The notes under the pieces are model-generated. The model was not told the DNA's origin and searched no databases. It saw only the letters and a list, made by a program, of their open reading frames with translations. From Paracoccus sp. S3-43 (GTDB lineage: Bacteria > Pseudomonadota > Alphaproteobacteria > Rhodobacterales > Rhodobacteraceae), in the NCBI RefSeq assembly GCF_029027965.1, contig NZ_CP119082.1, positions 186,001-250,000 on the forward strand: a DNA stretch of 64,000 bases, in the 5' to 3' direction. Made by a program: the position numbers and the translations under genes. The first letter of the stretch is position 1. Every line of letters begins with the position of its first letter. Below, piece after piece: positions 28,252-38,033 of the stretch.

Positions 28252-29280
28252 ATGTCCACCGTGAAATTCACCGTCTCGGCCCTGGCCGTGATCGCCGCCT
28301 CGGCCACCGCCGCTGCCGCCCGCGATCAGGTTCAGGTGTCGGGCTCGTCCACCGTCCTGCCCTATTCCACCATCGTGGCCGAACTGTTCGGTGAGAACGC
28401 CGGTTTCCCCGTTCCGGTCGTGGAATCCGGCGGCACCGGCAGCGGCTTGCAGAAATTCTGCGAGGGCGTCGGCGAAAACACCATCGACATCGCCAATGCC
28501 AGCCGCCCGATCCGCGACAAGGAACGCGAGGCCTGCACCGCCAACGGCGTGACCGACATCATGGAAGTCCGTATCGGCTATGACGGGATCGTCTTCGCCA
28601 ACGCCGCCAGCGGCCCGGACTTCACCTATACCCCCGCCGACTGGTTCAACGCCCTGTCCGCCAAGGTGGTCAAGGACGGCCAGGTCGTCGACAACCCGAA
28701 CACCACCTGGGACCAGGTGAACCCGGATCTGCCCCAGCAAGAGATCCTGGCCTTCATCCCCGGCACCAAGCACGGCACCCGCGAGGTCTTCGAAGAGAAG
28801 GTGATCGCGGCGGGCTGCGAGGAATCGGGCGCGCTGGAAGCCTTCAAGGCCTCGGGCATGGACGAGGACGCGGCCGAGGAAGCCTGCACCACGCTGCGCA
28901 CCGACGGCAAGGCCGTGGACATCGACGGCGATTACACGGAAACGCTGGCCCGCATCGAAAGCTCGCCCAACGGCATCGGCGTGTTCGGCCTGTCCTTCTA
29001 TGAAAACAACACCGACAAGCTGAAGGTCGGCACGATCAGCGGCGTCACCCCGTCGACCGAAACCATCGCCTCGGGCGAATACCCGGTGTCGCGCCCGCTG
29101 TTCTTCTATGTGAAGAAGGCGCATATCGGCGAAATCGCCGGCCTGAAGGAATTCGTCGAATTCTTCGTCTCGGACGAGGTTGCCGGTCCCGACGGCCCGC
29201 TGGCCGAATACGGCCTGGTCTCGGACCCGGAACTGGCCGCAACCCAGGAAGCCGTCGCCAACGAAACCACCATGCAATAA
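28252..29280 (+). CDS. pstS: Phosphate-binding periplasmic protein PstS
   Basis: A 342-residue exported binding protein: signal peptide to about residue 23 (AAAA), then VSGSSTVLPYSTIVAELFGE (phosphate-contacting Ser/Thr), VESGGTGSGLQKFCEG and ANASRPIRDKE. Preceded by AGGAGA. It delivers inorganic phosphate to PstCA. A GC-rich hairpin follows it, which often raises pstS protein over the membrane components. Confidence 0.95.
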   Translation: MSTVKFTVSALAVIAASATAAAARDQVQVSGSSTVLPYSTIVAELFGENAGFPVPVVESGGTGSGLQKFCEGVGENTIDIANASRPIRDKEREACTANGVTDIMEVRIGYDGIVFANAASGPDFTYTPADWFNALSAKVVKDGQVVDNPNTTWDQVNPDLPQQEILAFIPGTKHGTREVFEEKVIAAGCEESGALEAFKASGMDEDAAEEACTTLRTDGKAVDIDGDYTETLARIESSPNGIGVFGLSFYENNTDKLKVGTISGVTPSTETIASGEYPVSRPLFFYVKKAHIGEIAGLKEFVEFFVSDEVAGPDGPLAEYGLVSDPELAATQEAVANETTMQ

Positions 29281-29290
29281 CGCTTAAGGC

Positions 29291-29317
29291 GGGCGGCGCG
29301 GGTGATCCGTGCCGCCC
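29291..29317 (+). terminator. Hairpin between pstS and pstC
   Basis: GGGCGGC-G-CGG, 5-base loop, CCG-T-GCCGCCC, 10 bp after the pstS stop. Lacks a clear T run; likely a partial terminator or a 3'-protecting structure that sets PstS in excess. Confidence 0.55.
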
Positions 29318-29349
29318 GTCCTTCCCGTTCCTCATGAAGGACCGCCCGA

Positions 29350-30555
29350 ATGCCGCTGTCATGGGCCGTTTTCGCAAGTTTCCTGCTGGCTGCCGCCGGC
29401 TATGTCATTGGCCGCAGTCGCGCCCTCGCGGCGGCCGGCCCGGATATCCGCAAGCTGCACAGCCGTCCGACCTATCACGGCTACAGCGTCGCGCTGACCG
29501 CGCTGCTGCCGCCGCTGGCCGTGCTGGTCGTCGCCTCGATCCTGCGCATGGCGGGGGTGCTGTCCGATAATTCCGGTTCCGTCGCCGGCCTGGTGGTGCT
29601 GGCCGTCGCCGTGGCCGGGCTGGGCCTGGGCGTGATGCGCGTCGGCCGGGAGTTCCAGGCCCGCAACGCGGTCGAACGGATGGTGCTGGGCCTGCTGATG
29701 CTGTGTTCGCTGATCGCCATCGTCACCACGGCGGGGATCGTGCTGTCGCTGGTCTTCGAGACCGGGCGCTTCTTCCAGCTTTACGACTGGAAAACCTTCT
29801 TCTTCGGCACCGAATGGACGCCGCGCTTCCAGGGCAATTCGCAGCTGGGCATCGTGCCGCTGCTGTGGGGTACGCTGTATATCAGCTTCATCGCGCTGCT
29901 GGTCTCGGTCCCCATCGGGCTGTTCGCGGCGATCTACATGTCGGAATACGCCACCCGCCGGGTCCGCAGCATCGCCAAGCCCGCGATCGAGGTGCTGGCC
30001 GGGATCCCGACCATCGTCTATGGCCTGTTCGCCCTGATCACCGTCGGGCCGCTGCTGCGCGATTACTTTGCGCAACCGCTGGGCCTGGGCAATTCGGGGT
30101 CGTCGGTGCTGACGGCGGGGCTGGTGATGGGCATCATGCTGATCCCCTTCGTCAGCTCGCTGTCCGACGACATCATCAACGCCGTGCCGCAAAGCCTGCG
30201 CGACGGCGCCCTGGGCCTGGGATCCACGCCCTCGGAAACCGTGCGCCAGGTGGTGCTGCCCGCGGCCCTTCCGGGCATCGTCGGCGCCGTCCTGCTGGCC
30301 GCGTCCCGCGCCATCGGCGAGACGATGATCGTGGTGCTGGGCGCGGGTGCCGCCGCGCAGATGAGCCTCAACCCGCTGGAGGCGATGACCACGATCACCG
30401 TCAAGATCGTCAGCCAGTTGACCGGCGACAGCGACTTCAACTCGCCCGAGACGCTGGTGGCCTTCGCCCTGGGGCTGACGCTGTTCGTCATTACCCTCGC
30501 CCTCAATGTGGTCGCGCTCTACATCGTGCGCAAATATCGCGAGCAGTACGAATGA
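29350..30555 (+). CDS. pstC: Phosphate ABC permease PstC
   Basis: A 401-residue permease. An N-terminal extension of about 140 residues with three extra hydrophobic segments precedes the classical domain (GIVPLLWGTLYISFIALLVSVPIGLFAA onward) with IPTIVYGLFAL, the coupling loop ALGLGSTPSETVRQVVLPAALPGI and RAIGETMIV. Longer than E. coli PstC (319). AAGGA lies 10 bases before the ATG. Stop overlaps pstA (ATGA). Confidence 0.94.
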   Translation: MPLSWAVFASFLLAAAGYVIGRSRALAAAGPDIRKLHSRPTYHGYSVALTALLPPLAVLVVASILRMAGVLSDNSGSVAGLVVLAVAVAGLGLGVMRVGREFQARNAVERMVLGLLMLCSLIAIVTTAGIVLSLVFETGRFFQLYDWKTFFFGTEWTPRFQGNSQLGIVPLLWGTLYISFIALLVSVPIGLFAAIYMSEYATRRVRSIAKPAIEVLAGIPTIVYGLFALITVGPLLRDYFAQPLGLGNSGSSVLTAGLVMGIMLIPFVSSLSDDIINAVPQSLRDGALGLGSTPSETVRQVVLPAALPGIVGAVLLAASRAIGETMIVVLGAGAAAQMSLNPLEAMTTITVKIVSQLTGDSDFNSPETLVAFALGLTLFVITLALNVVALYIVRKYREQYE

Positions 30556-31910
30556 CCGACATGCCGCTTTCCAAGCCCGCCGCCGCGCCCGCGCGCCGCA
30601 CCGGATCGCTGCTGGCCAAGGACGCCCGCACCCGCCGCCGCAACGCCGCCGAAAGCCGTTTCCGCGGATATGGCGTCGCTGCAATCGCGATTTCCATGAT
30701 CGCGCTTGTGGTGCTGCTGGCGACGATCCTGCGCGACGGGTCGGGCGCTTTCCGCCAGACCTACCTGAACATCCCCGTGACGCTGGACGCCGCCGCCCTG
30801 GATCCCAAGGGCAACCGCGACCCCGAGGAGATGGCCAAGGTTCTGACCCTGGCCTATGGCCGGGTGCTGGATACCGCCGTCGAGGCGACGGTCGCCCGCC
30901 ACGGCATCCAGATCGAGGGGCTGACCGAAAAGGACATCGACAGCCTGATTTCCAAGGACGCCTCGGCCCAGGTTCGCGACCGTGTGCTGGCCGATCCCGA
31001 CCTGATCGGCCAGACCGTCGATTTCGACGTGCTGGTGGGGGGCCGGATCGACGGCTTCTTCAAGGGCCGCGTCACCATGGACAGCGCCGCGCGCGACGGC
31101 AACACCTCGCCCCAGCAGTTGCAGCTGGCGCAGGAACTGGCCGACCGGGGCGAGATGGTCACCCGCTTCAACTGGAACTTCCTGACCAATGCCGATGCCT
31201 CGGACCAGCGTCCCGAAGCCGCCGGCGTGGGCATCGCCATCCTGGGATCGTTCTACATGATGCTGGTGGTGCTGGTCCTGGCCGTGCCGATCGGCGTCGC
31301 CGCCAGCATCTATCTTGAGGAATTCGCCCCCAAGAACCGCCTGACCGACGTGATCGAGGTCAATATCTCGAACCTGGCCGCGGTGCCGTCCATCGTCTTC
31401 GGGATCCTGGGCCTGGCCGCCTTCATCAACTTCCTGGGCCTGCCGCAATCGGCGCCCATCGTCGGCGGCCTGGTGCTGACCCTGATGACGCTGCCGACGA
31501 TCATCATCTCGACCCGCGCGGCGCTGAAGGCGGTGCCGCCGTCGATCCGCGACGCCGCGCTTGGCGTCGGCGCGTCGAAGATGCAGTCGGTGTTCCACCA
31601 CGTCCTGCCGCTGGCGATGCCGGGCATCCTGACCGGCACCATCATCGGCCTGGCCCAGGCCTTGGGCGAGACCGCGCCCTTGCTGCTGATCGGCATGGTG
31701 GCCTTCGTGCGCAACTTCCCCGACGGGTTGCCGGGCGGGCTGATGGATCCGGCCTCGGCCCTGCCGGTGCAGGTCTACAACTGGACGCAGCGGTCGGACC
31801 CGGCCTTCATCGAACGGGCGTCAGGGGCGATCATCGTGCTGCTGGTCTTCCTGCTTTGCATGAACCTGCTTGCCATCTGGCTGCGCCGCAAGTTCGAACG
31901 CCGCTGGTAA
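30552..31910 (+). CDS. pstA: Phosphate ABC permease PstA with inserted domain
   Basis: A 452-residue permease against 296 in E. coli. After the first membrane helix (about residues 36-58) there is a hydrophilic 160-residue insertion (about 60-220; [21 protein letters not shown] to [13 protein letters not shown]), a layout known in alphaproteobacteria (DUF3333). The core follows: [27 protein letters not shown], coupling loop [24 protein letters not shown] and [12 protein letters not shown]. The insertion should face the periplasm, near PstS. Confidence 0.94.
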   Translation: MTDMPLSKPAAAPARRTGSLLAKDARTRRRNAAESRFRGYGVAAIAISMIALVVLLATILRDGSGAFRQTYLNIPVTLDAAALDPKGNRDPEEMAKVLTLAYGRVLDTAVEATVARHGIQIEGLTEKDIDSLISKDASAQVRDRVLADPDLIGQTVDFDVLVGGRIDGFFKGRVTMDSAARDGNTSPQQLQLAQELADRGEMVTRFNWNFLTNADASDQRPEAAGVGIAILGSFYMMLVVLVLAVPIGVAASIYLEEFAPKNRLTDVIEVNISNLAAVPSIVFGILGLAAFINFLGLPQSAPIVGGLVLTLMTLPTIIISTRAALKAVPPSIRDAALGVGASKMQSVFHHVLPLAMPGILTGTIIGLAQALGETAPLLLIGMVAFVRNFPDGLPGGLMDPASALPVQVYNWTQRSDPAFIERASGAIIVLLVFLLCMNLLAIWLRRKFERRW

Positions 31911-31930
31911 TCGGACCGAGAGAGGACATT

Positions 31931-32731
31931 ATGATGTACGACATAAACCGCGCGGAGACCGCCGTGACCCAGACAGACATCAAGATCTCGGCCCGCAAGG
32001 TCCAGGTCTATTACGGCGACAAGCACGCGCTGAAGGATGTCGACGTGGACATCCAGGACAAGACCGTGACCGCCTTCATCGGCCCCTCGGGCTGCGGCAA
32101 GTCGACCTTCCTGCGCTGCATCAACCGCATGAACGACACGATCCCCATCGCGCGCGTCGAGGGCCAGATCCTGCTGGACGGCGAGGATATCTATGACCGC
32201 CGCGTCGATCCGGTGCAGCTGCGCGCCAAGGTCGGCATGGTGTTCCAGAAGCCGAACCCCTTCCCCAAGTCGATCTATGACAACGTGGCCTACGGCCCCC
32301 GCATCCACGGGCTGTCGCGCAGCCGTGCGGAGCTGGACGCCATCGTCGAAAAGGCCCTGCGCGGCGCCGCCCTGTGGAACGAGGTCAAGGACCGCCTGCA
32401 GGAACCCGGCACCGGCCTGTCCGGCGGCCAGCAGCAGCGCCTGTGCATCGCCCGCGCCGTCGCCACCTCGCCCGAGGTTCTGCTGATGGACGAGCCGTGT
32501 TCGGCCCTCGATCCCATCGCCACGGCCCAGGTCGAGGAACTGATCGAGGAACTGCGCAGCCAGTTTTCCGTGGTGATCGTCACCCATTCGATGCAGCAGG
32601 CCGCCCGCGTCAGCCAGAAGACCGCCTTCTTCCACCTGGGCAGCCTGGTCGAGTACGGCGATACCGACGACATCTTCACCAAGCCGCAGGACAGCCGGAC
32701 CGAGGCTTATATCTCGGGCCGGATCGGCTGA
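31931..32731 (+). CDS. pstB: Phosphate ABC transporter ATPase PstB
   Basis: A 266-residue ATPase: Walker [20 protein letters not shown], Pst-specific [24 protein letters not shown], signature [16 protein letters not shown] and Walker [14 protein letters not shown]. The pair of ATGs at 31931 and 31934 leaves the exact start open; a GAGAGAGGA Shine-Dalgarno run sits just upstream. Confidence 0.97.
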   Translation: MMYDINRAETAVTQTDIKISARKVQVYYGDKHALKDVDVDIQDKTVTAFIGPSGCGKSTFLRCINRMNDTIPIARVEGQILLDGEDIYDRRVDPVQLRAKVGMVFQKPNPFPKSIYDNVAYGPRIHGLSRSRAELDAIVEKALRGAALWNEVKDRLQEPGTGLSGGQQQRLCIARAVATSPEVLLMDEPCSALDPIATAQVEELIEELRSQFSVVIVTHSMQQAARVSQKTAFFHLGSLVEYGDTDDIFTKPQDSRTEAYISGRIG

Positions 32732-32752
32732 GGCAGCAAAAGGGCAGGATCC

Positions 32753-33478
32753 ATGAACCGCGAAAAACATATCTCGTCGGCCTTCGACCGCGACCTGGAA
32801 ACCATCCAGGCCCTTGCCGTCAAGATGGGCGGCATGGTCGAGGCCGCGATCCAGGACGCCGCGACCGCCCTGGAAACCCGCGACGAAGAGCTGGCCGAAC
32901 AGGTCCGCCGCCGAGACAAGTCCGTCGACGCGCTTGAACTGCAACTGAACGAGGATGCCGCCCGGCTGATCGCCCTGCGCGCGCCGACCGCCACCGACCT
33001 GCGCATGGTGCTGGCGGTGATGAAGATCTCGCATTCGCTGGAACGGATCGGCGACTATGCCAAGAACATGGCCAAGCGCACCCATGTCCTGTCGCAGATG
33101 CCGCCCATCGAGGGCGCGGGCCTGGCCCTGCGCCGGATGAGCACGGCCGTCGGCCAGATGGTCCAGGACGCGCTGGACAGCTATATCCGCCGCGACGCGC
33201 AACTGGCCGAGGACGTGCGCCAGCGCGACCTGGAAGTGGATCAGATGTATAATGCGCTGTTCCGCGAATTCCTGACCCACATGATGGAGGATCCGCGCAA
33301 CATCACCGCCTGCATGCACCTGCATTTCATCGCCAAGAACGTCGAGCGCATGGGCGATCTGGCCACCGCCATCGCCGAACAGGTGATCTATCTGGTTCTC
33401 GGCGAATTGCCCGACGATTCGCGCCCCAAGGACAACAGCGTGCCGTTCGTCGAGACGGACGCGACCACCGGGGGCTGA
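32753..33478 (+). CDS. phoU: Phosphate signalling protein PhoU
   Basis: A 241-residue all-helical protein with two PhoU repeats, each with an E/DxxxD metal motif region (RDKSVDALELQLNEDA; RDLEVDQMYNALFRE) and HSLERIGDYAKNMAKR / KNVERMGDLATAIAEQ. It links PstB to the PhoR-PhoB two-component system and prevents phosphate overaccumulation. phoB begins 4 bp downstream. Confidence 0.97.
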   Translation: MNREKHISSAFDRDLETIQALAVKMGGMVEAAIQDAATALETRDEELAEQVRRRDKSVDALELQLNEDAARLIALRAPTATDLRMVLAVMKISHSLERIGDYAKNMAKRTHVLSQMPPIEGAGLALRRMSTAVGQMVQDALDSYIRRDAQLAEDVRQRDLEVDQMYNALFREFLTHMMEDPRNITACMHLHFIAKNVERMGDLATAIAEQVIYLVLGELPDDSRPKDNSVPFVETDATTGG

Positions 33479-33482
33479 GGCG

Positions 33483-34172
33483 ATGGCGCGGCAAGCCCCC
33501 TGCGTCCTGGTGGTCGAAGATGAAGGCGCGCAGCGCGAGGTTCTGCAATACAACCTGGAAGCCGAGGGTTTCGCGGTCGTGGTTGCCGACAATGGCGAGG
33601 ACGCGCTGCTGCTGGTCCAGGAGGAGCAGCCCGACCTGATGGTGCTGGACTGGATGCTGCCCAAGGTCTCGGGGATCGAGGTCTGCCGCCAGGTCAAGGC
33701 CGACCCCGCGACCCGCGGCATCCCGATCATCATGCTGTCGGCGCGCAGCGAGGAAACCGACCGCGTGCGGGGCCTGGAAACCGGGGCCGACGATTATGTG
33801 GTGAAGCCTTATTCCGTGGTGGAACTGATGGCGCGGCTTCGCACCCAGCTGCGCCGCACCCGGCCTGCCAGCATGGGCGAACGCCTGTCCTTCGCCGACA
33901 TCATCCTGGATGCCGCCGAACACCGCGTCTTTCGCGCGGGCCAGGCGCTGCATTTGGGACCGACCGAATTCCGGCTGCTGTCCACGCTGATGGAAAAGCC
34001 GGGCCGGGTCTGGACCCGCGAACAGCTGCTGGACCGGGTCTGGGGCCGCGACATCTATGTGGATACGCGCACCATAGACGTGCATGTGGGCCGGCTGCGT
34101 AAGGCGCTGATGCAGAACGGCGGCAACAACCCGGTGCGCACGGTGCGCGGCACCGGCTATTCGCTGGGCTGA
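33483..34172 (+). CDS. phoB: Phosphate response regulator PhoB
   Basis: A 229-residue OmpR-type regulator. Receiver with acidic pocket VEDEG, phospho-acceptor Asp56 (VLDWMLP), Ser in MLSARSEE and Lys in VVKPYS; winged-helix domain LHLGPTEFRLLSTLMEKPGRVWTREQLLDRVWG and DVHVGRLRKAL. It activates the Pho regulon, very likely including this operon through the upstream array. Its cognate kinase gene phoR is absent here. The last 16 bp overlap the convergent kinase gene. Confidence 0.96.
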   Translation: MARQAPCVLVVEDEGAQREVLQYNLEAEGFAVVVADNGEDALLLVQEEQPDLMVLDWMLPKVSGIEVCRQVKADPATRGIPIIMLSARSEETDRVRGLETGADDYVVKPYSVVELMARLRTQLRRTRPASMGERLSFADIILDAAEHRVFRAGQALHLGPTEFRLLSTLMEKPGRVWTREQLLDRVWGRDIYVDTRTIDVHVGRLRKALMQNGGNNPVRTVRGTGYSLG

Positions 34173-35074
34173 TTGGTGGGCTGATTGGCGGGTTGACCTG
34201 CGGGCCGGGCGGCCAGGAAGTCCAGCACCTCGGCCCTGGTCGGGATCGCCTCGCCCGCGCCGTGCCGCGTGACCTTCAGCGCGGCGGCGGCGGAAGCCAG
34301 CCGCAGGGCCTGGGGAATCGGATCGCCGCGATCCAGCGAGGCCGCGAAATACCCCGCGAACGTATCGCCCGCGCCCGTGGTATCGATCGGATCGACGGGA
34401 AACGCCGCCTGCCGATGCACCGTGCCGGTGGCCAGATCGCGATATTCCGCACCCTCTCCGCCTCGGGTGATCAGCAGGCCCTCGACCGGCAGGTCGCCGG
34501 GGATGGCGGCGAACAGCGCCTCGGCCTCGCCCGCGTTCATCGCCAGGATCGAGACATGGGGCAGGATCGCCCGCAGGGCGGCGATGTCGAAGGGCGCGGC
34601 GGAATAGATCACGCGGGCGCCAGCCTGCCGGGCGGCGCGCGCGGCCTCGACCTGGCAACTGGTTTCGTTCTGGACCAGCAGCGTATCGCCCGCCACGATT
34701 TCCGATAGCGGATCAGCCAGCATCGCGGGCGTCAGCGCCCGGTTGGCGCCGGGATGGATGACGATGGCGTTTTCGGCCTGCCCGTCCAGCAGGATGATGG
34801 CATGGCCGGTGGCCTGGTCCGCCATCCGCAGGATGTCGGTGGTGACGACGCCCCGCCGCGACAGCCGGTCGATCACCCAGTCGTCGGCCGGACCCATGGC
34901 GCCCAGGTGATGGGTGTCGGCGCCCGCGCAGGCCGCCGCGACCGACTGGTTCGCGCCCTTGCCGCCCAGCCCCTGGACATAGCGGGATGCGGCCAGCGTC
35001 TCTCCGGGTCGCGGCAGGTGGTCCAGCCGATAGACATGGTCGATATTGATCGACCCCAGGTTCCAGATTGCCAT
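34157..35074 (-). CDS. rbsK: Ribokinase-family (PfkB) sugar kinase
   Basis: A 305-residue PfkB-family kinase. N-terminal GSINIDHVYRLDHLPRPGETL and GGKGANQSVAAA are ribokinase-like, and the C-terminal DTTGAGDTFAGYFAASL carries the catalytic Asp. It would phosphorylate ribose or a related sugar in the cytoplasm. The last residues, PANQPTNQPSE, come from a tandem 12-bp repeat shared with the end of phoB. No sugar transporter is adjacent, so the exact substrate is open. Confidence 0.82.
   Translation of the reverse strand: MAIWNLGSINIDHVYRLDHLPRPGETLAASRYVQGLGGKGANQSVAAACAGADTHHLGAMGPADDWVIDRLSRRGVVTTDILRMADQATGHAIILLDGQAENAIVIHPGANRALTPAMLADPLSEIVAGDTLLVQNETSCQVEAARAARQAGARVIYSAAPFDIAALRAILPHVSILAMNAGEAEALFAAIPGDLPVEGLLITRGGEGAEYRDLATGTVHRQAAFPVDPIDTTGAGDTFAGYFAASLDRGDPIPQALRLASAAAALKVTRHGAGEAIPTRAEVLDFLAARPAGQPANQPTNQPSE
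34166..34201. repeat. Tandem 12-bp repeat across phoB and rbsK 3' ends
   Basis: GGGCTGATTGGT, GGGCTGATTGGC and GGGTTGACCTGC in direct succession. The first unit contains the phoB stop codon; on the other strand the units encode the NQPT/NQPS/GQPA repeats at the kinase C-terminus. Looks like slippage duplication. Confidence 0.8.
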
Positions 35075-35146
35075 AAGACCGCCCCCTCCGCTGCCTGGCG
35101 CGATGTTGCCGGAAGCGCGCGGCTTGTCCAGCCCGGCCGCGCAATG

Positions 35147-35172
35147 GAAAACGCGCCCCGCTGGGGGCGCGT
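35147..35172 (-). terminator. Rho-independent terminator of petABC
   Basis: Minus strand: ACGCGCCCC, short loop, GGGGCGCGT followed by TTTCC, 20 bp after the cytochrome c1 stop codon. Confidence 0.75.
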
Positions 35173-35192
35173 CCGGTTCGTCGAACTGCGGG

Positions 35193-36686
35193 TCACTGCT
35201 TGCGGTGCAGCTTGCGCTTGTGCGGCGCCCACAGCCGCTTGTTGGTCAGATACAGCAGCGAGGTCAGCACGATCAGGAACAGCACCGACACCAGGCCGAC
35301 CTGCTTGCGGTCGGTCAGCTTGGGTTCGGCGGTCCACATCAGGAAGGCCGACACGTCGCGGGCCATCTGGTCGACCGTCGCGGGGGTGCCGTCCTCATAG
35401 GTCACCAGATCGTCCGACAGCGGCGGCGGCATGGCGATGTTGCCGCTGGCGAAGGCGGTGTTCTGATAGAAGACGCTGCCCGCCTGTTCCACGTCCTCGC
35501 CGGTATAGCTGGTGAGGATGGCGTGGATGTATTCCGGCCCGCCGATGCCGCGCAGGAACTGGTTGATGCCGGTGCCCTGCGGACCATGGAAGCCCGCGCG
35601 GGCCTTGGCCATCAGCGACAGATCCGGGCCCATGCCATCGCCCGACACGGTCGGGAAATGGTCGGTCGGCAGGCGCGGGCGCTCCTCGCCGGTCTCGGGA
35701 TCCAGGATCGGCGTCAGGTTCGCCGCATAGGCGCGGACCTGATCTTCCGGCAGGCCGGGGCCGCCATTGTCGTGCAGCGTGCGGATCGGCACGAACTTCA
35801 GGCCGTGGCAGGCCGCGCAGACCTCGGTATAGACCTGCAAGCCGCGCTGAAGCTGGAACTGGTCGTATTTGCCGAACGGCCCTTCGAAGCTGAACGAGAT
35901 GTCCTCGATATGCGGGGCGCCGTGGCTGGCGGCGGCGTGTTCTTCCCCGGCCGCCCCCTCGACGTCGTCATGGCCTTCCTCGGCCACCACGGTCTCGGTC
36001 GTCTCGGCCGGAGCGGCGGCCTCCTCGCCCTCGGTCACCTGCACGGCATCCGCGGCCGGTTCACCGGCCGCCTCCGGCTCGGCGGCCTCGGCGGCAGGTT
36101 CCTCGGCGGCAGGTTCCTGGGCCGGGGTGCCCTCGGCAGCCGGGGCTTCAGCCGCGGGTTCCTCCGCAGCGGGGGCCTCTTCGACAGCAGGTTCTTCGGC
36201 GGCAGGTTCTTCGGCTGCGGGGTCTTCGGCCGCAGGCGCTGCCTCGGCCGCCGGTTCCTCGGCGGCGGGGGCCGCTTGGGCAGGCGCGGGCGCCGCCGCG
36301 TCCGCAGCAGGCTCGGCCGCAGTGTCGGCCCCCGTGTCGGGCGCAGTGTCGGGCGCGGTGTCGGCGGTGGCCGACGGCGCGGCGGGTGCCTCCATCGGGG
36401 TCTGCTCGGCCGGGGCCGGAGTCGATGTCGGCTCGGACGACTGGGTGGGGGCGGTCGCGCTTTCCCCGGTCGGGGATTGCCCGGACCCGGCTTCCGCCGG
36501 GGCGGCGGGCGTCTGGGCCGGAGCCTGCCCGGCGGGGGCAGGGGTCGCGGCCGGTTCGGACGACTGCTGCGTCCCGGTCGGTTGCTGGACCGGGGCGGGC
36601 GTGGCCGCGTCCTGCGCCAGGGCATAGCCCCCCGCAGAGATCGCCAGCGCCAGAGCAGCCGAGAGCGTCTTGGTTCTCAGGGTCAT
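35193..36686 (-). CDS. petC: Cytochrome c1 with long acidic N-terminal domain
   Basis: A 497-residue cytochrome c1 of the bc1 complex. Signal peptide (cleavage near ALA-QD, residue 24-25). Residues about 26-255 are low complexity, dominated by Ala, Pro and Glu (repeats such as [11 protein letters not shown]). The haem motif is CAACH (Cys290, Cys293, His294), the axial ligand Met419 in GNIAMPPPL, and one C-terminal membrane anchor at about 463-481. P. denitrificans has a similar acidic insertion, thought to help dock cytochrome c552; this one looks longer. Last gene of petABC. Confidence 0.97.
   Translation of the reverse strand: MTLRTKTLSAALALAISAGGYALAQDAATPAPVQQPTGTQQSSEPAATPAPAGQAPAQTPAAPAEAGSGQSPTGESATAPTQSSEPTSTPAPAEQTPMEAPAAPSATADTAPDTAPDTGADTAAEPAADAAAPAPAQAAPAAEEPAAEAAPAAEDPAAEEPAAEEPAVEEAPAAEEPAAEAPAAEGTPAQEPAAEEPAAEAAEPEAAGEPAADAVQVTEGEEAAAPAETTETVVAEEGHDDVEGAAGEEHAAASHGAPHIEDISFSFEGPFGKYDQFQLQRGLQVYTEVCAACHGLKFVPIRTLHDNGGPGLPEDQVRAYAANLTPILDPETGEERPRLPTDHFPTVSGDGMGPDLSLMAKARAGFHGPQGTGINQFLRGIGGPEYIHAILTSYTGEDVEQAGSVFYQNTAFASGNIAMPPPLSDDLVTYEDGTPATVDQMARDVSAFLMWTAEPKLTDRKQVGLVSVLFLIVLTSLLYLTNKRLWAPHKRKLHRKQ
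36060..36330. repeat. Degenerate repeats coding the PAAEE-rich part of cytochrome c1
   Basis: Successive degenerate units on the minus strand encode P-A-A-E-E/D/A variants (residues about 120-210). The unit is mostly 15 bp (five codons), with length variation. Such tracts change length by slippage between strains. Confidence 0.7.
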
Positions 36687-36699
36687 TGTCCGGCTCTCC

Positions 36700-38022
36700 T
36701 TACTCGGCCATGCGCGTGGGCGAATCGTAATGCGCGAGGTAGTCTTCCTCGATCGTGGCGGGCATCGGCTCGGGTTTCTCGATCACGCCCAGCAGGGGCA
36801 GGATGATCAGGAAATAGGCGAACCAATAGGCCGAGGCGACCAGCGAGATCGAGGCATAGGGTTCCTCGGCCGGCATCGCGCCGCACCACATCAGCAGCAT
36901 GAAGTCGAAGGCCAGAAGCCAGAACCACCACTTGAACTGCGGGCGATAGCGGCCCGAGCGCACGCGGCTGGTGTCCAGCCAAGGCACCAGAGCCATGACC
37001 AGGATCGCGCCGAACATGGCCAGAACGCCGAAGAACTTGGCGTCGATGATGCCGAAGGACAGGAACTGGACGATCTGCACGATCCAGACATCCGCCGTGA
37101 AGGCGCGCAGGATCGCGTAGAAGGGCAGGAAATACCATTCCGGCACGATATGGGCGGGCGTCGCCAGCGGGTTGGCCTCGATATAGTTGTCGGGGTGGCC
37201 CAGATAGTTCGGCATGAAGCCCACGACCGCGAAGAACACGATCAGCACGAGGCCAAGCGCGAACAGATCCTTCATCACGAAATAGGGCCAGAAGGGCAGG
37301 GTGTCCTTATCCGCCTCTTCCTTGCTGGCGCGGCGCACCTCGACCCCGGTGGGGTTGTTGTTGCCGGTGGTGTGGAAGGCCCAGATATGCACGGCGACCA
37401 GGGCCGCGATCACGAAGGGCAGCAGATAATGCAGCGAGAAGAAGCGGTTCAGCGTGGCGTTGTCAACGGCCGGTCCGCCCAGCAGCCATTGCTGGATGGC
37501 CCCGCCGATGCCGGGAATGGCGCCGAACAGGCCGGTGATGACGGTCGCGCCCCAGAAGGACATCTGGCCCCAGGGAAGCACATAGCCCATGAAGGCGGTG
37601 CCCATCATGCACAGATAGATCAGCATCCCCACGATCCAGGTCACCTCGCGCGGGGCCTTGTAGCTGCCGTAGTAGAGGCCGCGGAAGATGTGGATATAGA
37701 CCGCGCAGAAGAACAGCGAGGCGCCGTTGGCGTGCAGATAGCGCAGCATGTAGCCGCCGTTCACGTTGCGCATGATATGTTCGACGGAGGCGAAGGCCAG
37801 GTCGACATGCGGCGTGTAGTGCATCACCAGGACGATGCCGGTGACGATTTGCAGGACCAGGCAGAAGGCCAGGACGATGCCCCAGATCCACCACCAGTTC
37901 AGGTTCTTCGGCGTGGGGATCATCAGCGTGTCATAGACCAGGCTGACGATCGGCAGGCGGCGGTGGAGCCATTTCTCGAAGCCTGTCTTCGGCTCGTAAT
38001 GGTCGTGCGGAATTCCGGCCAT
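36700..38022 (-). CDS. petB: Cytochrome b of the bc1 complex
   Basis: A 440-residue integral membrane protein with about eight helices and two b haems. The first pair of haem ligands lies in [23 protein letters not shown] and the second in [21 protein letters not shown]. The Qo-site motif is [14 protein letters not shown]. It carries out quinol oxidation and quinone reduction. Located 13 bp before cytochrome c1 and 11 bp after Rieske in the same operon. Confidence 0.98.
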   Translation of the reverse strand: MAGIPHDHYEPKTGFEKWLHRRLPIVSLVYDTLMIPTPKNLNWWWIWGIVLAFCLVLQIVTGIVLVMHYTPHVDLAFASVEHIMRNVNGGYMLRYLHANGASLFFCAVYIHIFRGLYYGSYKAPREVTWIVGMLIYLCMMGTAFMGYVLPWGQMSFWGATVITGLFGAIPGIGGAIQQWLLGGPAVDNATLNRFFSLHYLLPFVIAALVAVHIWAFHTTGNNNPTGVEVRRASKEEADKDTLPFWPYFVMKDLFALGLVLIVFFAVVGFMPNYLGHPDNYIEANPLATPAHIVPEWYFLPFYAILRAFTADVWIVQIVQFLSFGIIDAKFFGVLAMFGAILVMALVPWLDTSRVRSGRYRPQFKWWFWLLAFDFMLLMWCGAMPAEEPYASISLVASAYWFAYFLIILPLLGVIEKPEPMPATIEEDYLAHYDSPTRMAE

Positions 38023-38033
38023 GCGAAGCCTCC

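Noticed and set aside
35930..36610. Repeat-rich DNA that might be a CRISPR or minisatellite locus
   Set aside because: It is coding sequence for the Ala/Pro/Glu tract of cytochrome c1; no conserved repeat-spacer structure.
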